NCBI GenBank assembly: GCA_040880025.1
Contig: JBBDJD010000007.1
Location: forward strand, 324,582 to 388,581
Reading direction: 5' to 3'
DNA length: 64,000 nt
From: RCIO01 sp040880025
GTDB lineage: Bacteria; Pseudomonadota; Alphaproteobacteria; Rhizobiales; Rhizobiaceae
The first letter of the stretch is position 1. Each line of letters starts with the position of its first letter. The notes beneath the pieces were generated by a model. That model saw nothing but the letters and a program-made list of their open reading frames with translations. It was not told the origin of the DNA and did not search any database. Made by a program: the position numbers and the translations under genes. Shown here one piece after another: positions 10,155 through 17,915 of this stretch.

Positions 10155-11216
10155 ATGATGTCGAGCCGACTTCTAATGGCTGCATGGCTGCCGCTGTCGG
10201 TCCTGTTGTCGGCGGTGCCGGCTTACGCTGTCTCCGACGACGCCATTCTGGACAAGCGTCCGCCGAAGCTGCTGTCCGAATTCGGCTTCTTTGCCGACGC
10301 GAAAGCGCAGAAGCCCTCCGAAGGCGTTGTGCCGTTCGCGCTCAATACGCCGCTGTTTTCCGACAAGGCGCTCAAGTTCCGTTTCGTGCACGTGCCGGAC
10401 GGTGAAGCGGCGCAGTATGTCGCCGACGAGGCGTTCGAATTCCCGGTCGGCACGGCGCTTATCAAGAGCTTTGCCTTCCCGGCCGATTTCCGAGAACCGG
10501 ACAAGGATATCCGGCTCATCGAGACCCGGGTGCTTCTGCGCCATGAGGATGGCTGGCAGGCCTGGACCTATCTGTGGAATGAGGACGAGAACGACGCGGA
10601 ACTGAACATCGCCGGCGCCAAGGTGCCGATCGATACGATCGCGGAAGACGGCTCGCCGCTCGCAATCGCCTATTCGGTGCCCAACAAGAACCAGTGCAAG
10701 GGCTGCCATGCCTTCAACGAGGAAATCACGCCTCTCGGCCCCAAGGCGCGCAATCTCAACGGCGATTTCGCCCATGTGGACGGCACGCGCAACCAACTCG
10801 CCTACTGGATCGACCTCGGCATTCTGACGGGTGCGCCGGACGTTGCGGAAATTTCCGCGACGCCGGACTGGCGGGACGAGGATGCCGATCTCGATACGCG
10901 CGCCCGCGCATGGCTCGACGTCAATTGCGCACATTGCCACCGTCGTGAAGGCCCCGCCAGCAATTCGGGCCTGTTCCTTACCCAGGGCGAGGAAAACCGC
11001 ACGGCCCTCGGCGTGTTGAAGCGGCCGGTCGCGGCCGGCCGAGGCTCGGGGGATCGCGAATTCGACATCAAGCCCGGCGATCCGGACGGATCGATCCTGA
11101 TCTATCGCGTGGAAAGCACCGAACCCGGCATCATGATGCCGGAACTCGGGCGCAGCCTCGCCGACCCCGAGGCGGTTGATCTCTTGCGCGAGTGGGTCAG
11201 CGCGATGGCGCGGTAG
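10155..11216 (+). CDS. SO2930-family diheme c-type cytochrome
   Basis: A 353-residue periplasmic electron-transfer protein. It begins with a signal peptide (MMSSRLLMAAWLPLSVLLSA, cleavage near AYA). Two heme c attachment motifs are visible: CKGCH at about residues 181-185 and CAHCH at about 258-262, with downstream Met-containing segments (IMMPELG) that can ligate heme. The overall pattern (PKLLSEFGFF near the N-terminus, ending DLLREWVSAM) fits the SO2930/TIGR03806-like family. It is co-directional with, and 45 bases after, the beta-helix gene, probably in one operon under the divergent TetR regulator. Electron donor and acceptor are unknown. Confidence 0.85.
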   Translation: MMSSRLLMAAWLPLSVLLSAVPAYAVSDDAILDKRPPKLLSEFGFFADAKAQKPSEGVVPFALNTPLFSDKALKFRFVHVPDGEAAQYVADEAFEFPVGTALIKSFAFPADFREPDKDIRLIETRVLLRHEDGWQAWTYLWNEDENDAELNIAGAKVPIDTIAEDGSPLAIAYSVPNKNQCKGCHAFNEEITPLGPKARNLNGDFAHVDGTRNQLAYWIDLGILTGAPDVAEISATPDWRDEDADLDTRARAWLDVNCAHCHRREGPASNSGLFLTQGEENRTALGVLKRPVAAGRGSGDREFDIKPGDPDGSILIYRVESTEPGIMMPELGRSLADPEAVDLLREWVSAMAR

Positions 11217-11261
11217 CCACAGGAGCATCCGGCCGGCTGTTCGCCTGGATCGATTCCCAAC

Positions 11262-11287
11262 TTCCCGTTAATCATCCGGGAAAAATT
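11262..11287 (+). terminator. Weak hairpin after the diheme cytochrome
   Basis: TTCCCG (11262-11267) pairs with CGGGAA (11277-11282) and is followed by AAATTTC. The stem is short and the T-run poor, so it is only a tentative end of the beta-helix/cytochrome operon. Confidence 0.3.
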
Positions 11288-11409
11288 TCTGAAATTCCGC
11301 CGGACTTTGACCGTATCCGTAACATGCGCTCATATAATGTGATGCCGTGGACCGGGACTGATATGGCAGAAATCGGCTGAGGGACTTCGTGGGCAGAGTC
11401 AGCAAGGGC

Positions 11410-12762
11410 ATGACAAAAAGCTATTTCGGTACGGACGGCATTCGCGGCAGGGCGAACAGCTTTCCGATGACGGCGGATATTGCCATGAAGGTCGGCATGG
11501 CGGTCGGCATTGTGCTCCGGAACGGAGCGCACCGGCACCGTGTCGTCATCGGCAAGGATACGCGGCTGTCCGGCTACATGATCGAGAACGCGCTTGTGGC
11601 GGGCTTCACCGCGGCGGGCATGGATGTCTTCCTTCTGGGCCCCATTCCGACGCCGGCTGTCGCCATGCTGGCGCGCTCGCTGCGCGCCGATATCGGCGTG
11701 ATGATCTCGGCTTCTCACAACCCGTTCCACGACAACGGCATCAAGTTGTTCGGCGCCGACGGCTACAAGCTGTCGGATGAAATCGAAATGAAGATCGAGA
11801 AGCTTGTCGATCAGGATCTGACGGGACGGCTGGCCAATTTCGATGCGCTTGGGCGCGCCAAACGCGTCGACGGCGACATCTACCGCTATATCGAGTTCGC
11901 CAAGCGGACCATGCCGCGAAAAATGTCACTGTCGGGGCTGCGCGTCGTGGTCGATTGCGCCAACGGAGCCGGATACAAGGTCGCGCCCGCGGCCCTTTGG
12001 GAACTGGGCGCGGAAGTCATCGCGATCAACGACGAGCCGAATGGCTTCAACATCAACGAGGAATGCGGGTCGACACATCCGCTCGGCCTGTCGAAGAAGG
12101 TGCACGAGGTGCGTGCCGATATCGGCATTGCGCTGGACGGCGATGCGGATCGCGTGGTGATCGTGGACGAGAACGGTTCCGTCGTCGACGGCGACCAGAT
12201 CATGGCGCTGATCGCGCAGAGCTGGCACGAGGCCAACAGGCTTGCCGGCGGCGGCGTTGTGGCGACCATCATGTCGAATCTCGGGCTGGAGCGGTTCCTG
12301 GCGGAGAAGAAACTCAGCCTGCACCGCACCAAGGTTGGCGATCGCTATGTGGTCGAGCACATGCGCGCCCACGGCTACAATGTCGGTGGCGAACAGTCGG
12401 GCCACATCGTGCTGTCGGACTTCTCCACGACCGGGGACGGCCTGCTGGCCGCGCTGCAGGTTCTGGCCTGCATCAAGCGTGAGGAACGTCCGGCGAGCGA
12501 GGTCTGCCGCAAGTTCGAACCGGTGCCGCAACTGTTGAAGAATGTGCGCTTCGCCGGCGGCAAGCCGCTGGAGAGCGCACCGGTGAAGGCGATGATCGAG
12601 GATGCCCGGGGCCGGCTCGGCGCGAACGGACGGCTCGTCATCCGCCCTTCGGGCACCGAGCCGCTTATCCGCGTGATGGCGGAAGCCGACGACAAGGCGC
12701 TGATCGAGCAGGTGGTGAACGACCTGGTCGGCGTGATTTCGGAAGCGCGAACCGCAGCCTGA
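11410..12762 (+). CDS. glmM: Phosphoglucosamine mutase GlmM
   Basis: GlmM interconverts glucosamine-6-phosphate and glucosamine-1-phosphate on the way to UDP-GlcNAc for peptidoglycan and lipid A. With the start at ATG 11410 (MTKSYFGTDGIRG) the protein has 450 residues and the phosphorylated serine in ISASHNP falls at position 102, exactly the family numbering; an in-frame GTG at 11389 would add seven residues. The Mg-binding loop ALDGDADR and the phosphate-binding RPSGTEPLIRVM near the C-terminus are intact. It is normally adjacent to ftsH in related genomes. A terminator follows the gene. Confidence 0.97.
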   Translation: MTKSYFGTDGIRGRANSFPMTADIAMKVGMAVGIVLRNGAHRHRVVIGKDTRLSGYMIENALVAGFTAAGMDVFLLGPIPTPAVAMLARSLRADIGVMISASHNPFHDNGIKLFGADGYKLSDEIEMKIEKLVDQDLTGRLANFDALGRAKRVDGDIYRYIEFAKRTMPRKMSLSGLRVVVDCANGAGYKVAPAALWELGAEVIAINDEPNGFNINEECGSTHPLGLSKKVHEVRADIGIALDGDADRVVIVDENGSVVDGDQIMALIAQSWHEANRLAGGGVVATIMSNLGLERFLAEKKLSLHRTKVGDRYVVEHMRAHGYNVGGEQSGHIVLSDFSTTGDGLLAALQVLACIKREERPASEVCRKFEPVPQLLKNVRFAGGKPLESAPVKAMIEDARGRLGANGRLVIRPSGTEPLIRVMAEADDKALIEQVVNDLVGVISEARTAA

Positions 12763-12783
12763 CCATTTCATCCGCGCCATCGA

Positions 12784-12812
12784 AAAAGGCCCGCCTTTCG
12801 GCGGGCTTTTTG
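12784..12812 (+). terminator. Rho-independent terminator after glmM
   Basis: GCCCGCC / GGCGGGC stem (12789-12806) with a TTTC loop, then TTTTT. Confidence 0.85.
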
Positions 12813-12870
12813 GTTCGTGCGAGCGCGTATTCGATCAAATTCTACGGTGTATCGTGGTAAATAATTAGGG

Positions 12871-12885
12871 TTAAGCGGCTCTTAA
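12871..12885. promoter_or_regulatory. CtrA-type box upstream of first porin-like gene
   Basis: TTAAGCGGCTCTTAA matches TTAA-N7-TTAA, the CtrA recognition pattern of alphaproteobacteria, about 75 bases before the start at 12961. A matching box precedes the paralogous gene at 14006. Confidence 0.5.
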
Positions 12886-12960
12886 CCTTTGGCTGACATG
12901 TTGACCGGTGAGTTCAATCGATCCGGCTTCCGCGCCGGGCCAAACCAAGGGTCGCTACCT

Positions 12961-13812
12961 ATGTTGAGACTTGCGAAACCGGTGATGCTGGGCGCTGCGC
13001 TGTTCGCCGGTATGGCTGCCCCCGCATTCGCTGCAGACATTTACGAGCCGCCGATTGTGGAAGCCCCGCCGTACTACAACGAGCCGATTCCGGTCGAACC
13101 CTCCTATGGCGGCTGGTATCTGCGCGGCGACATCGACTACCATTTCTCGACATTCCGCGGCGGCAATTACGTAACCTACGGCACGCCTGGCGGATTGGGC
13201 GCGTTCGATTTCGGCAATCTGCGCGGGGCATTCTCCGGCGGTGTCGGCGTCGGTTACAAGATGAGCAGATGGTTCCGCGCCGACCTGACGGCGGACTATT
13301 TCTTCCGGTCGACCTTCACCGGCCAGACTTCGGGCACCTGCGGCGCCGTCCCATGTACCTCGACGGACAGCTCCGCTTACAGCGCGATCGTCGCGATGGC
13401 CAACGTCTATGTCGATCTCGGAACCTGGCACAAGGTAACTCCATATGTCGGCGCAGGCTTCGGTGGCGCGCGCATCAAATGGGATGACCTGCGCAACACT
13501 GTCGGTGGCACGACCACGACGCACACCGGGGCGACCAACTGGCGCTTCGCCTGGGCGCTGATGGCCGGTGCGTCCTACTGTATCAACCGGAACTGGGCTG
13601 TCGACGCCGGCTATCGCTTCATGCGGGTCTCGGGCGGCCGGATGTTCGAATATGCGCCGGAAGCGGGACCAGGCTTCGATCTGGGCTTCAACATCCACGA
13701 GGCAAGAGCCGGTCTGCGCTATCAGTTTGGCGGGGGAAATACCGGCTGCGGCAAGAAGCAGGATTTCATCCCCTACGAGCCGGAGCCGATCCAGCCTATC
13801 GTCTACAAATAG
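12961..13812 (+). CDS. Outer-membrane beta-barrel protein (Omp25/Omp31-like)
   Basis: A 283-residue outer-membrane protein. ATG 12961 begins a signal peptide ending AAPAFA, with mature ADIYEPPIV. Alternating aromatic strand patterns (GGWYLRGDIDYHFS, RADLTADYFFRS, VYVDLGTWHKVTPYVGAGF, GASYCINRNWAVDAGYRFM) and the C-terminal EARAGLRYQF strand indicate a porin-like barrel of the rhizobial/Brucella Omp25-Omp31 group. A short Cys loop (GTCGAVPCTST) lies in one predicted extracellular region. Its direct neighbour at 14006 is a paralogue with the same layout. Function is probably structural or small-molecule passage; this is by family only. Confidence 0.88.
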   Translation: MLRLAKPVMLGAALFAGMAAPAFAADIYEPPIVEAPPYYNEPIPVEPSYGGWYLRGDIDYHFSTFRGGNYVTYGTPGGLGAFDFGNLRGAFSGGVGVGYKMSRWFRADLTADYFFRSTFTGQTSGTCGAVPCTSTDSSAYSAIVAMANVYVDLGTWHKVTPYVGAGFGGARIKWDDLRNTVGGTTTTHTGATNWRFAWALMAGASYCINRNWAVDAGYRFMRVSGGRMFEYAPEAGPGFDLGFNIHEARAGLRYQFGGGNTGCGKKQDFIPYEPEPIQPIVYK

Positions 13813-13830
13813 GCAATCCGACTTCCAGGA

Positions 13831-13864
13831 AGCCGCCCCGCCGAAAGGCCGGGCGGCTCTTTTC
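13831..13864 (+). terminator. Rho-independent terminator after first porin-like gene
   Basis: AGCCGCCC (13831-13838) pairs with GGGCGGCT (13851-13858), followed by CTTTTC. Confidence 0.75.
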
Positions 13865-13916
13865 GTTCCTGTCTCCCCGAAAAATCGCCGCCAAGTTCGA
13901 CAAGGACTTGTTAGCC

Positions 13917-13944
13917 TTAACCGGCACTTAACCATCATGGTTAA
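13917..13944. promoter_or_regulatory. CtrA-type box overlapping a TTAACCA palindrome
   Basis: TTAACCGGCACTTAA (13917-13931) is an exact TTAA-N7-TTAA box. Its right half also starts a perfect inverted repeat TTAACCA-TCA-TGGTTAA (13928-13944). The cluster ends about 60 bases before the second porin-like gene. Confidence 0.5.
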
Positions 13945-14005
13945 CAATGCTCTCCGTAACGCGGCGAAACCGTATTCAGCCCGACCGCGTCCCGGAGTTA
14001 GCACC

Positions 14006-14863
14006 ATGCGATTTCATACCCGCCTGCTCGCAACCGCCGCCCTAGCGGGATTGGTTCCGGCTCTTCCGGCCCTGGCCGCCGACTATGATCCGCCGATGGT
14101 GGTTCAGAACGATCTGGCCGCGCTCGAAGAATATGTACCCGTCGAGATCGGCAGCGGATGGTATCTGCGCGGCGACGTCGGCTACGCATTCTCGACCGCC
14201 GCCTCCGGCAGCTTCAACTATCGCACCTACGATACGGCGACCGGGGCGTACGGTTCGGGCACATACGATTCGACCAGTGTCAGCGGCGGCCTCTCCTACG
14301 GCATCGGGTTCGGTTACGCCTTCACCGATCTGTTGCGCGCCGACCTGACGGCGGAACGGTTTGAAATCCGCTTCAATGGCGTGCGCACAAGCACCTCGCC
14401 ATGTGCCGGGCAGACCGCGGGAACGACGTGCCGCACCAGCGATTCGGCCACGCTCTACGGCACTGCGGTCATGGCCAGCGCCTATGTCGATCTGGGCACC
14501 TTTGCCGGCTTCACGCCCTATCTCGGCGCCGGCGCCGGCGTGACGCATGTCACATGGAGCTCGCTTGCGGCAGCCAATGCCTGTGTGTCCGGTGCGGGCA
14601 CCTGTGCGGCCACGACCGCCTCGACGACCAATCCCGGCGAGACGAGCTGGCGGCTCTCCTACGCCGCGATGGCGGGCATGGCCTACGACATCAATGACAA
14701 GCTGAAAATCAAGCTTGGCTACAAGTACCGCAAGGTCAATGGCGGTTCGATGTACGGCTTCAATTCGACCGATTCCGCGGCCGGCGCGTCCGGCGTGCAA
14801 GGCACCGATCCGGGCTTCAGCCAGCATGAGGTCAAGATCGGTCTGCGCTACGAAATCTGGTAA
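14006..14863 (+). CDS. Outer-membrane beta-barrel protein, paralogue of the upstream gene
   Basis: A 285-residue exported barrel protein. The start MRFHTRLLATAALAGLV gives a signal peptide ending PALAA, then mature DYDPPMV. It shares with its neighbour the N-terminal GWYLRGDVGYAFS, the LLRADLTAERF strand, AYVDLGTFAGFTPYLGAGAG and a terminal HEVKIGLRYEIW strand ending in an aromatic residue as BAM substrates require. Two Cys loops (CAGQTAGTTC and CVSGAGTC) lie in predicted extracellular loops. The loops differ more than the strands between the two copies, as expected for surface-exposed duplicates. It has its own CtrA box and terminator. Confidence 0.88.
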   Translation: MRFHTRLLATAALAGLVPALPALAADYDPPMVVQNDLAALEEYVPVEIGSGWYLRGDVGYAFSTAASGSFNYRTYDTATGAYGSGTYDSTSVSGGLSYGIGFGYAFTDLLRADLTAERFEIRFNGVRTSTSPCAGQTAGTTCRTSDSATLYGTAVMASAYVDLGTFAGFTPYLGAGAGVTHVTWSSLAAANACVSGAGTCAATTASTTNPGETSWRLSYAAMAGMAYDINDKLKIKLGYKYRKVNGGSMYGFNSTDSAAGASGVQGTDPGFSQHEVKIGLRYEIW

Positions 14864-14891
14864 TCTTTCGGACTGGGACCCGAATGAAGAC

Positions 14892-14918
14892 TGGCGGGCT
14901 CATGCCCGCCATTTTTCT
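14892..14918 (+). terminator. Rho-independent terminator after second porin-like gene
   Basis: TGGCGGGC / GCCCGCCA stem (14892-14911) with a TCAT loop and a TTTTT tail. Confidence 0.85.
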
Positions 14919-14965
14919 TTGATGCGTCTTTTCGTTGACGCGTCAGAACGTCTTGATCCCAGATT

Positions 14966-15050
14966 GCCCTTGACCGGTGAGGGCCAAAAGCAGTAACGCC
15001 GTCCGTGGGCCACCCCTCCCCAACGAGGGGCTTGCTATCTGAGAGGATAG
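14966..15050 (+). ncRNA. serC leader RNA (putative cis-regulatory structure)
   Basis: The region immediately before serC can form three hairpins: CCCT/AGGG around 14968-14985, CCCCTC/GAGGGG at 15013-15030 and CTATC/GATAG at 15035-15050. The last ends 7 bases before the serC start and contains GAGAGGATAG, which would serve as ribosome site. A conserved 'serC' RNA motif upstream of serC-serA operons is described for alphaproteobacteria; position and the compact tandem hairpins agree with it. Assignment is by position and shape, not by covariance search. Confidence 0.5.
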
Positions 15051-15057
15051 AACCACG

Positions 15058-16233
15058 ATGACGAACCATCCCAAGCCCGGACTCCGTCCGGCAAATCCCA
15101 ATTTTTCTTCTGGTCCCTGCGCGAAACGTCCCGGCTGGTCGCTGGAGGCGCTCAAAGACGCGGCCCTCGGCCGTTCTCACAGGGCCAAAATCGGCAAATC
15201 CAAGTTGAGCCAGGCGATCGACATGACGCGCGACGTGCTTCAGGTGCCCGACAGCCATCTGATCGGCATCGTGCCGGCGTCGGACACCGGCGCGGTGGAG
15301 ATGGCGCTGTGGTCGCTGCTCGGCGAGCGCGGGGTCGACATGGTCGCCTGGGAGAGCTTCGGCTCCGGCTGGGTGACCGACGTGATCAAGCAGCTCAAGC
15401 TCGACGATGCGCGAACGATCGATGCGCCCTATGGCGAATTGCCGGACCTTGGGCAGATCGATTTCGACCGCGATGTGGTGTTCACCTGGAACGGCACGAC
15501 ATCGGGCGTGCGGGTGCCCAACGCCAACTTCATTCCGGCGGACCGCAAGGGCCTCACCATCTGCGACGCGACCTCGGCCGCGTTCGCGCAGAGGCTCGAT
15601 TTCGACATGCTCGATGTGGTGACATTCTCGTGGCAGAAGGTGCTGGGCGGCGAGGCGGCGCACGGCATGATCATACTGTCTCCGCGTGCGGTGGAGCGGC
15701 TGGAGAGCTACAAGCCCGCCTGGCCGCTGCCCAAGATCTTCCGCCTGACCAAGGGCGGCAAGCTGATCGACGGCATCTTCAAGGGCGAAACGATCAACAC
15801 GCCGTCCATGCTCGCTGTCGAGGATTATCTCGACGCACTCAGCTGGGCGAAGGGGATCGGCGGTCTGGACGCGCTGGTTGCACGGGCCGACGCGAATGCC
15901 GCTGTCATTGCGCGCTTTACGGATGCATCAGGCTGGCTCGGCAATCTGGCGGCCGATCCGGTGACGCGTTCCAACACTTCGGTGTGCCTGTCGATCGTTG
16001 ATCCCGACATCGCAGCGCTCGACGCGGAGGCGCAGGCCGCCTTCGCCAAGGGCCTGGTGTCGACACTCGACAACGAGGGCGTCGCCTACGACATCGGCGC
16101 CTACCGCGACGCGCCTCCGGGTCTGCGCATCTGGTGCGGCGCCACGGTCGAGACCTCCGATCTGGAGGCGCTGATGCCGTGGCTCGACTGGGCCTTCACG
16201 GCCCAGAAGGCGGCGCTCAAGGCCGCCGCCTGA
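15058..16233 (+). CDS. serC: Phosphoserine aminotransferase SerC
   Basis: SerC is a PLP enzyme that converts 3-phosphohydroxypyruvate and glutamate to phosphoserine in serine biosynthesis; the product may also act in pyridoxal phosphate synthesis. The 391-residue sequence begins MTNHPKPGLRPANPNFSSGP and carries the PLP lysine in FSWQKVLGGEAAHG (about residues 192-205), the variant typical of the alphaproteobacterial/actinobacterial branch. The start follows GAGAGGATAGAACC. It forms an operon with serA, separated by 63 bases that contain a GC-rich hairpin and a strong ribosome site. Length fits the family. Confidence 0.96.
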   Translation: MTNHPKPGLRPANPNFSSGPCAKRPGWSLEALKDAALGRSHRAKIGKSKLSQAIDMTRDVLQVPDSHLIGIVPASDTGAVEMALWSLLGERGVDMVAWESFGSGWVTDVIKQLKLDDARTIDAPYGELPDLGQIDFDRDVVFTWNGTTSGVRVPNANFIPADRKGLTICDATSAAFAQRLDFDMLDVVTFSWQKVLGGEAAHGMIILSPRAVERLESYKPAWPLPKIFRLTKGGKLIDGIFKGETINTPSMLAVEDYLDALSWAKGIGGLDALVARADANAAVIARFTDASGWLGNLAADPVTRSNTSVCLSIVDPDIAALDAEAQAAFAKGLVSTLDNEGVAYDIGAYRDAPPGLRIWCGATVETSDLEALMPWLDWAFTAQKAALKAAA

Positions 16234-16238
16234 ACCTC

Positions 16239-16263
16239 TCCGGCCGCCGGCGCGGCGGCCGCT
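16239..16263 (+). repeat. GC-rich hairpin between serC and serA
   Basis: CGGCCGCC and GGCGGCCG flank a short GGCGC-containing loop in the serC-serA gap. There is no long T-run, so it is more likely an mRNA stability or processing element than a terminator. Confidence 0.35.
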
Positions 16264-16296
16264 TTCCCACCATTCAGACTTTCAAGGAGGCCTTCC

Positions 16297-17895
16297 ATGG
16301 CGCCCCGCGTACTCGTATCCGACAAGCTTTCGCCAACCGCCGTCCAGATCTTCAAGGACCGCGGCGTCGAAGTCGACTACCTGCCCGATCTCGGCAAGGA
16401 CAAGGAAAAGCTGCTCGAAGCCATCCCGAAATATGACGGGCTTGCAATCCGCTCCGCCACCAAGGTGACGGAAAAACTGATCGCGGCGGCGACCAATCTC
16501 AGGGTCATCGGGCGCGCAGGCATCGGCGTCGACAATGTCGATATTCCGGCCGCCAGCCGCCGCGGCATCATCGTGATGAACACGCCGTTCGGCAATTCGA
16601 TCACCACGGCGGAGCATGCGATCGCCATGCTGTTCGCGGTCGCGCGCCAGCTTCCCGAGGCCAGCGCGTCGACGCGGGCGGGAAAGTGGGAAAAGAACCG
16701 CTTCATGGGCGTGGAAATCACCGGCAAGACGCTCGGCATCATCGGTTGCGGCAATATCGGATCCATCGTCGCCATGCGCGGCGTAGGGTTGAAGATGCAC
16801 GTGATCGCGTTCGACCCTTTCCTGTCGGAACAACGGGCATCGGAGCTGGGCGTCGAGAAGGTGGAGCTGGAGGAGCTGTTCAAGCGCTCCGACTTCATCA
16901 CGCTTCACACGCCGCTGATTGACAAGACACGCAACATCATCGACGCGGACGCGATTTCAAAGATGAAGAACGATGTGCGCATCATCAATTGCGCGCGCGG
17001 CGGGCTCATCAACGAACCCGATCTCGTCGAGGCGCTGAAATCCGGGAAAGTGGCCGGCGCCGCCATCGACGTGTTCGAAGTTGAGCCGGCTACCGAAAGC
17101 CCGTTCTTCGAATTCGACAATGTCATCTGTACGCCCCATCTGGGCGCCGCCACGTCCGAAGCGCAGGAGAATGTCGCACTGCAAGTGGCCGAACAGATGG
17201 CTGACTATCTCACCAAGGGCGCGGTCGCCAACGCAATCAACATGCCTTCGATTACGGCCGAGGAAGCGCCACGGCTGAAGCCGTTCGTCAAACTGGCGGA
17301 AGTGCTCGGCGCGTTTGTCGGCCAGGTGACCGACGAACCGATCCAGGAGGTCGAAATCCTGTTCGACGGAGTGACCGCGACGATGAACACCCGCGCGCTG
17401 ATCAGCGCCACGCTTGCCGGGCTGATCCGTCCGCAGGTCGCCGACGTCAACATGGTTTCGGCGCCGATCATGGCCAAGGAGCGCGGTGTGATCGTTTCAG
17501 AGGTCAAACGGGACAAGTCGGGCGTGTTCGACGGCTATATCAAGCTGACGGTGAAGACGAAGCTGCGCACGCGCGCCATAGCCGGCACTTGCTTTTCCGA
17601 CGGCAAGCCGCGCTTTATCCAGATCAAGGGCATCAATATCGACGCCGAGGTCGGCGAGCACATGCTCTATACGACCAACGCCGACGCGCCCGGCATCATC
17701 GGCCTGCTCGGCACGGTGTGCGGCAAGAACGGGGTGAACATCGCCAACTTCCAGCTTGGCCGAAACCGGCCCGGCGGCGACGCCATCGCGCTGCTCTATC
17801 TGGACAAGCCGTTTCCCGCGAGCGTGCTGGAGGAGGTGCGCGCGCATGAGGCGATCATCTCGGCCATGCCGCTCAGGTTCGACGTCGTGTCCTGA
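16297..17895 (+). CDS. serA: D-3-phosphoglycerate dehydrogenase SerA
   Basis: SerA oxidises 3-phosphoglycerate to 3-phosphohydroxypyruvate with NAD, the first step of serine synthesis. The 532-residue protein has the long form: a catalytic/NAD-binding half with GCGNIGSI (Rossmann), NCARGGLINE containing the catalytic Arg, and CTPHLGAAT with the catalytic His; then an intervening domain; then a C-terminal ACT domain from about residue 455 (MLYTTNADAPGIIGLLG) that usually mediates serine feedback. The start follows AAGGAGG at 8 bases. Second gene of the serCA operon. Confidence 0.97.
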   Translation: MAPRVLVSDKLSPTAVQIFKDRGVEVDYLPDLGKDKEKLLEAIPKYDGLAIRSATKVTEKLIAAATNLRVIGRAGIGVDNVDIPAASRRGIIVMNTPFGNSITTAEHAIAMLFAVARQLPEASASTRAGKWEKNRFMGVEITGKTLGIIGCGNIGSIVAMRGVGLKMHVIAFDPFLSEQRASELGVEKVELEELFKRSDFITLHTPLIDKTRNIIDADAISKMKNDVRIINCARGGLINEPDLVEALKSGKVAGAAIDVFEVEPATESPFFEFDNVICTPHLGAATSEAQENVALQVAEQMADYLTKGAVANAINMPSITAEEAPRLKPFVKLAEVLGAFVGQVTDEPIQEVEILFDGVTATMNTRALISATLAGLIRPQVADVNMVSAPIMAKERGVIVSEVKRDKSGVFDGYIKLTVKTKLRTRAIAGTCFSDGKPRFIQIKGINIDAEVGEHMLYTTNADAPGIIGLLGTVCGKNGVNIANFQLGRNRPGGDAIALLYLDKPFPASVLEEVRAHEAIISAMPLRFDVVS

Positions 17896-17915
17896 GCGGG
17901 AAAACCGGTTGCACC

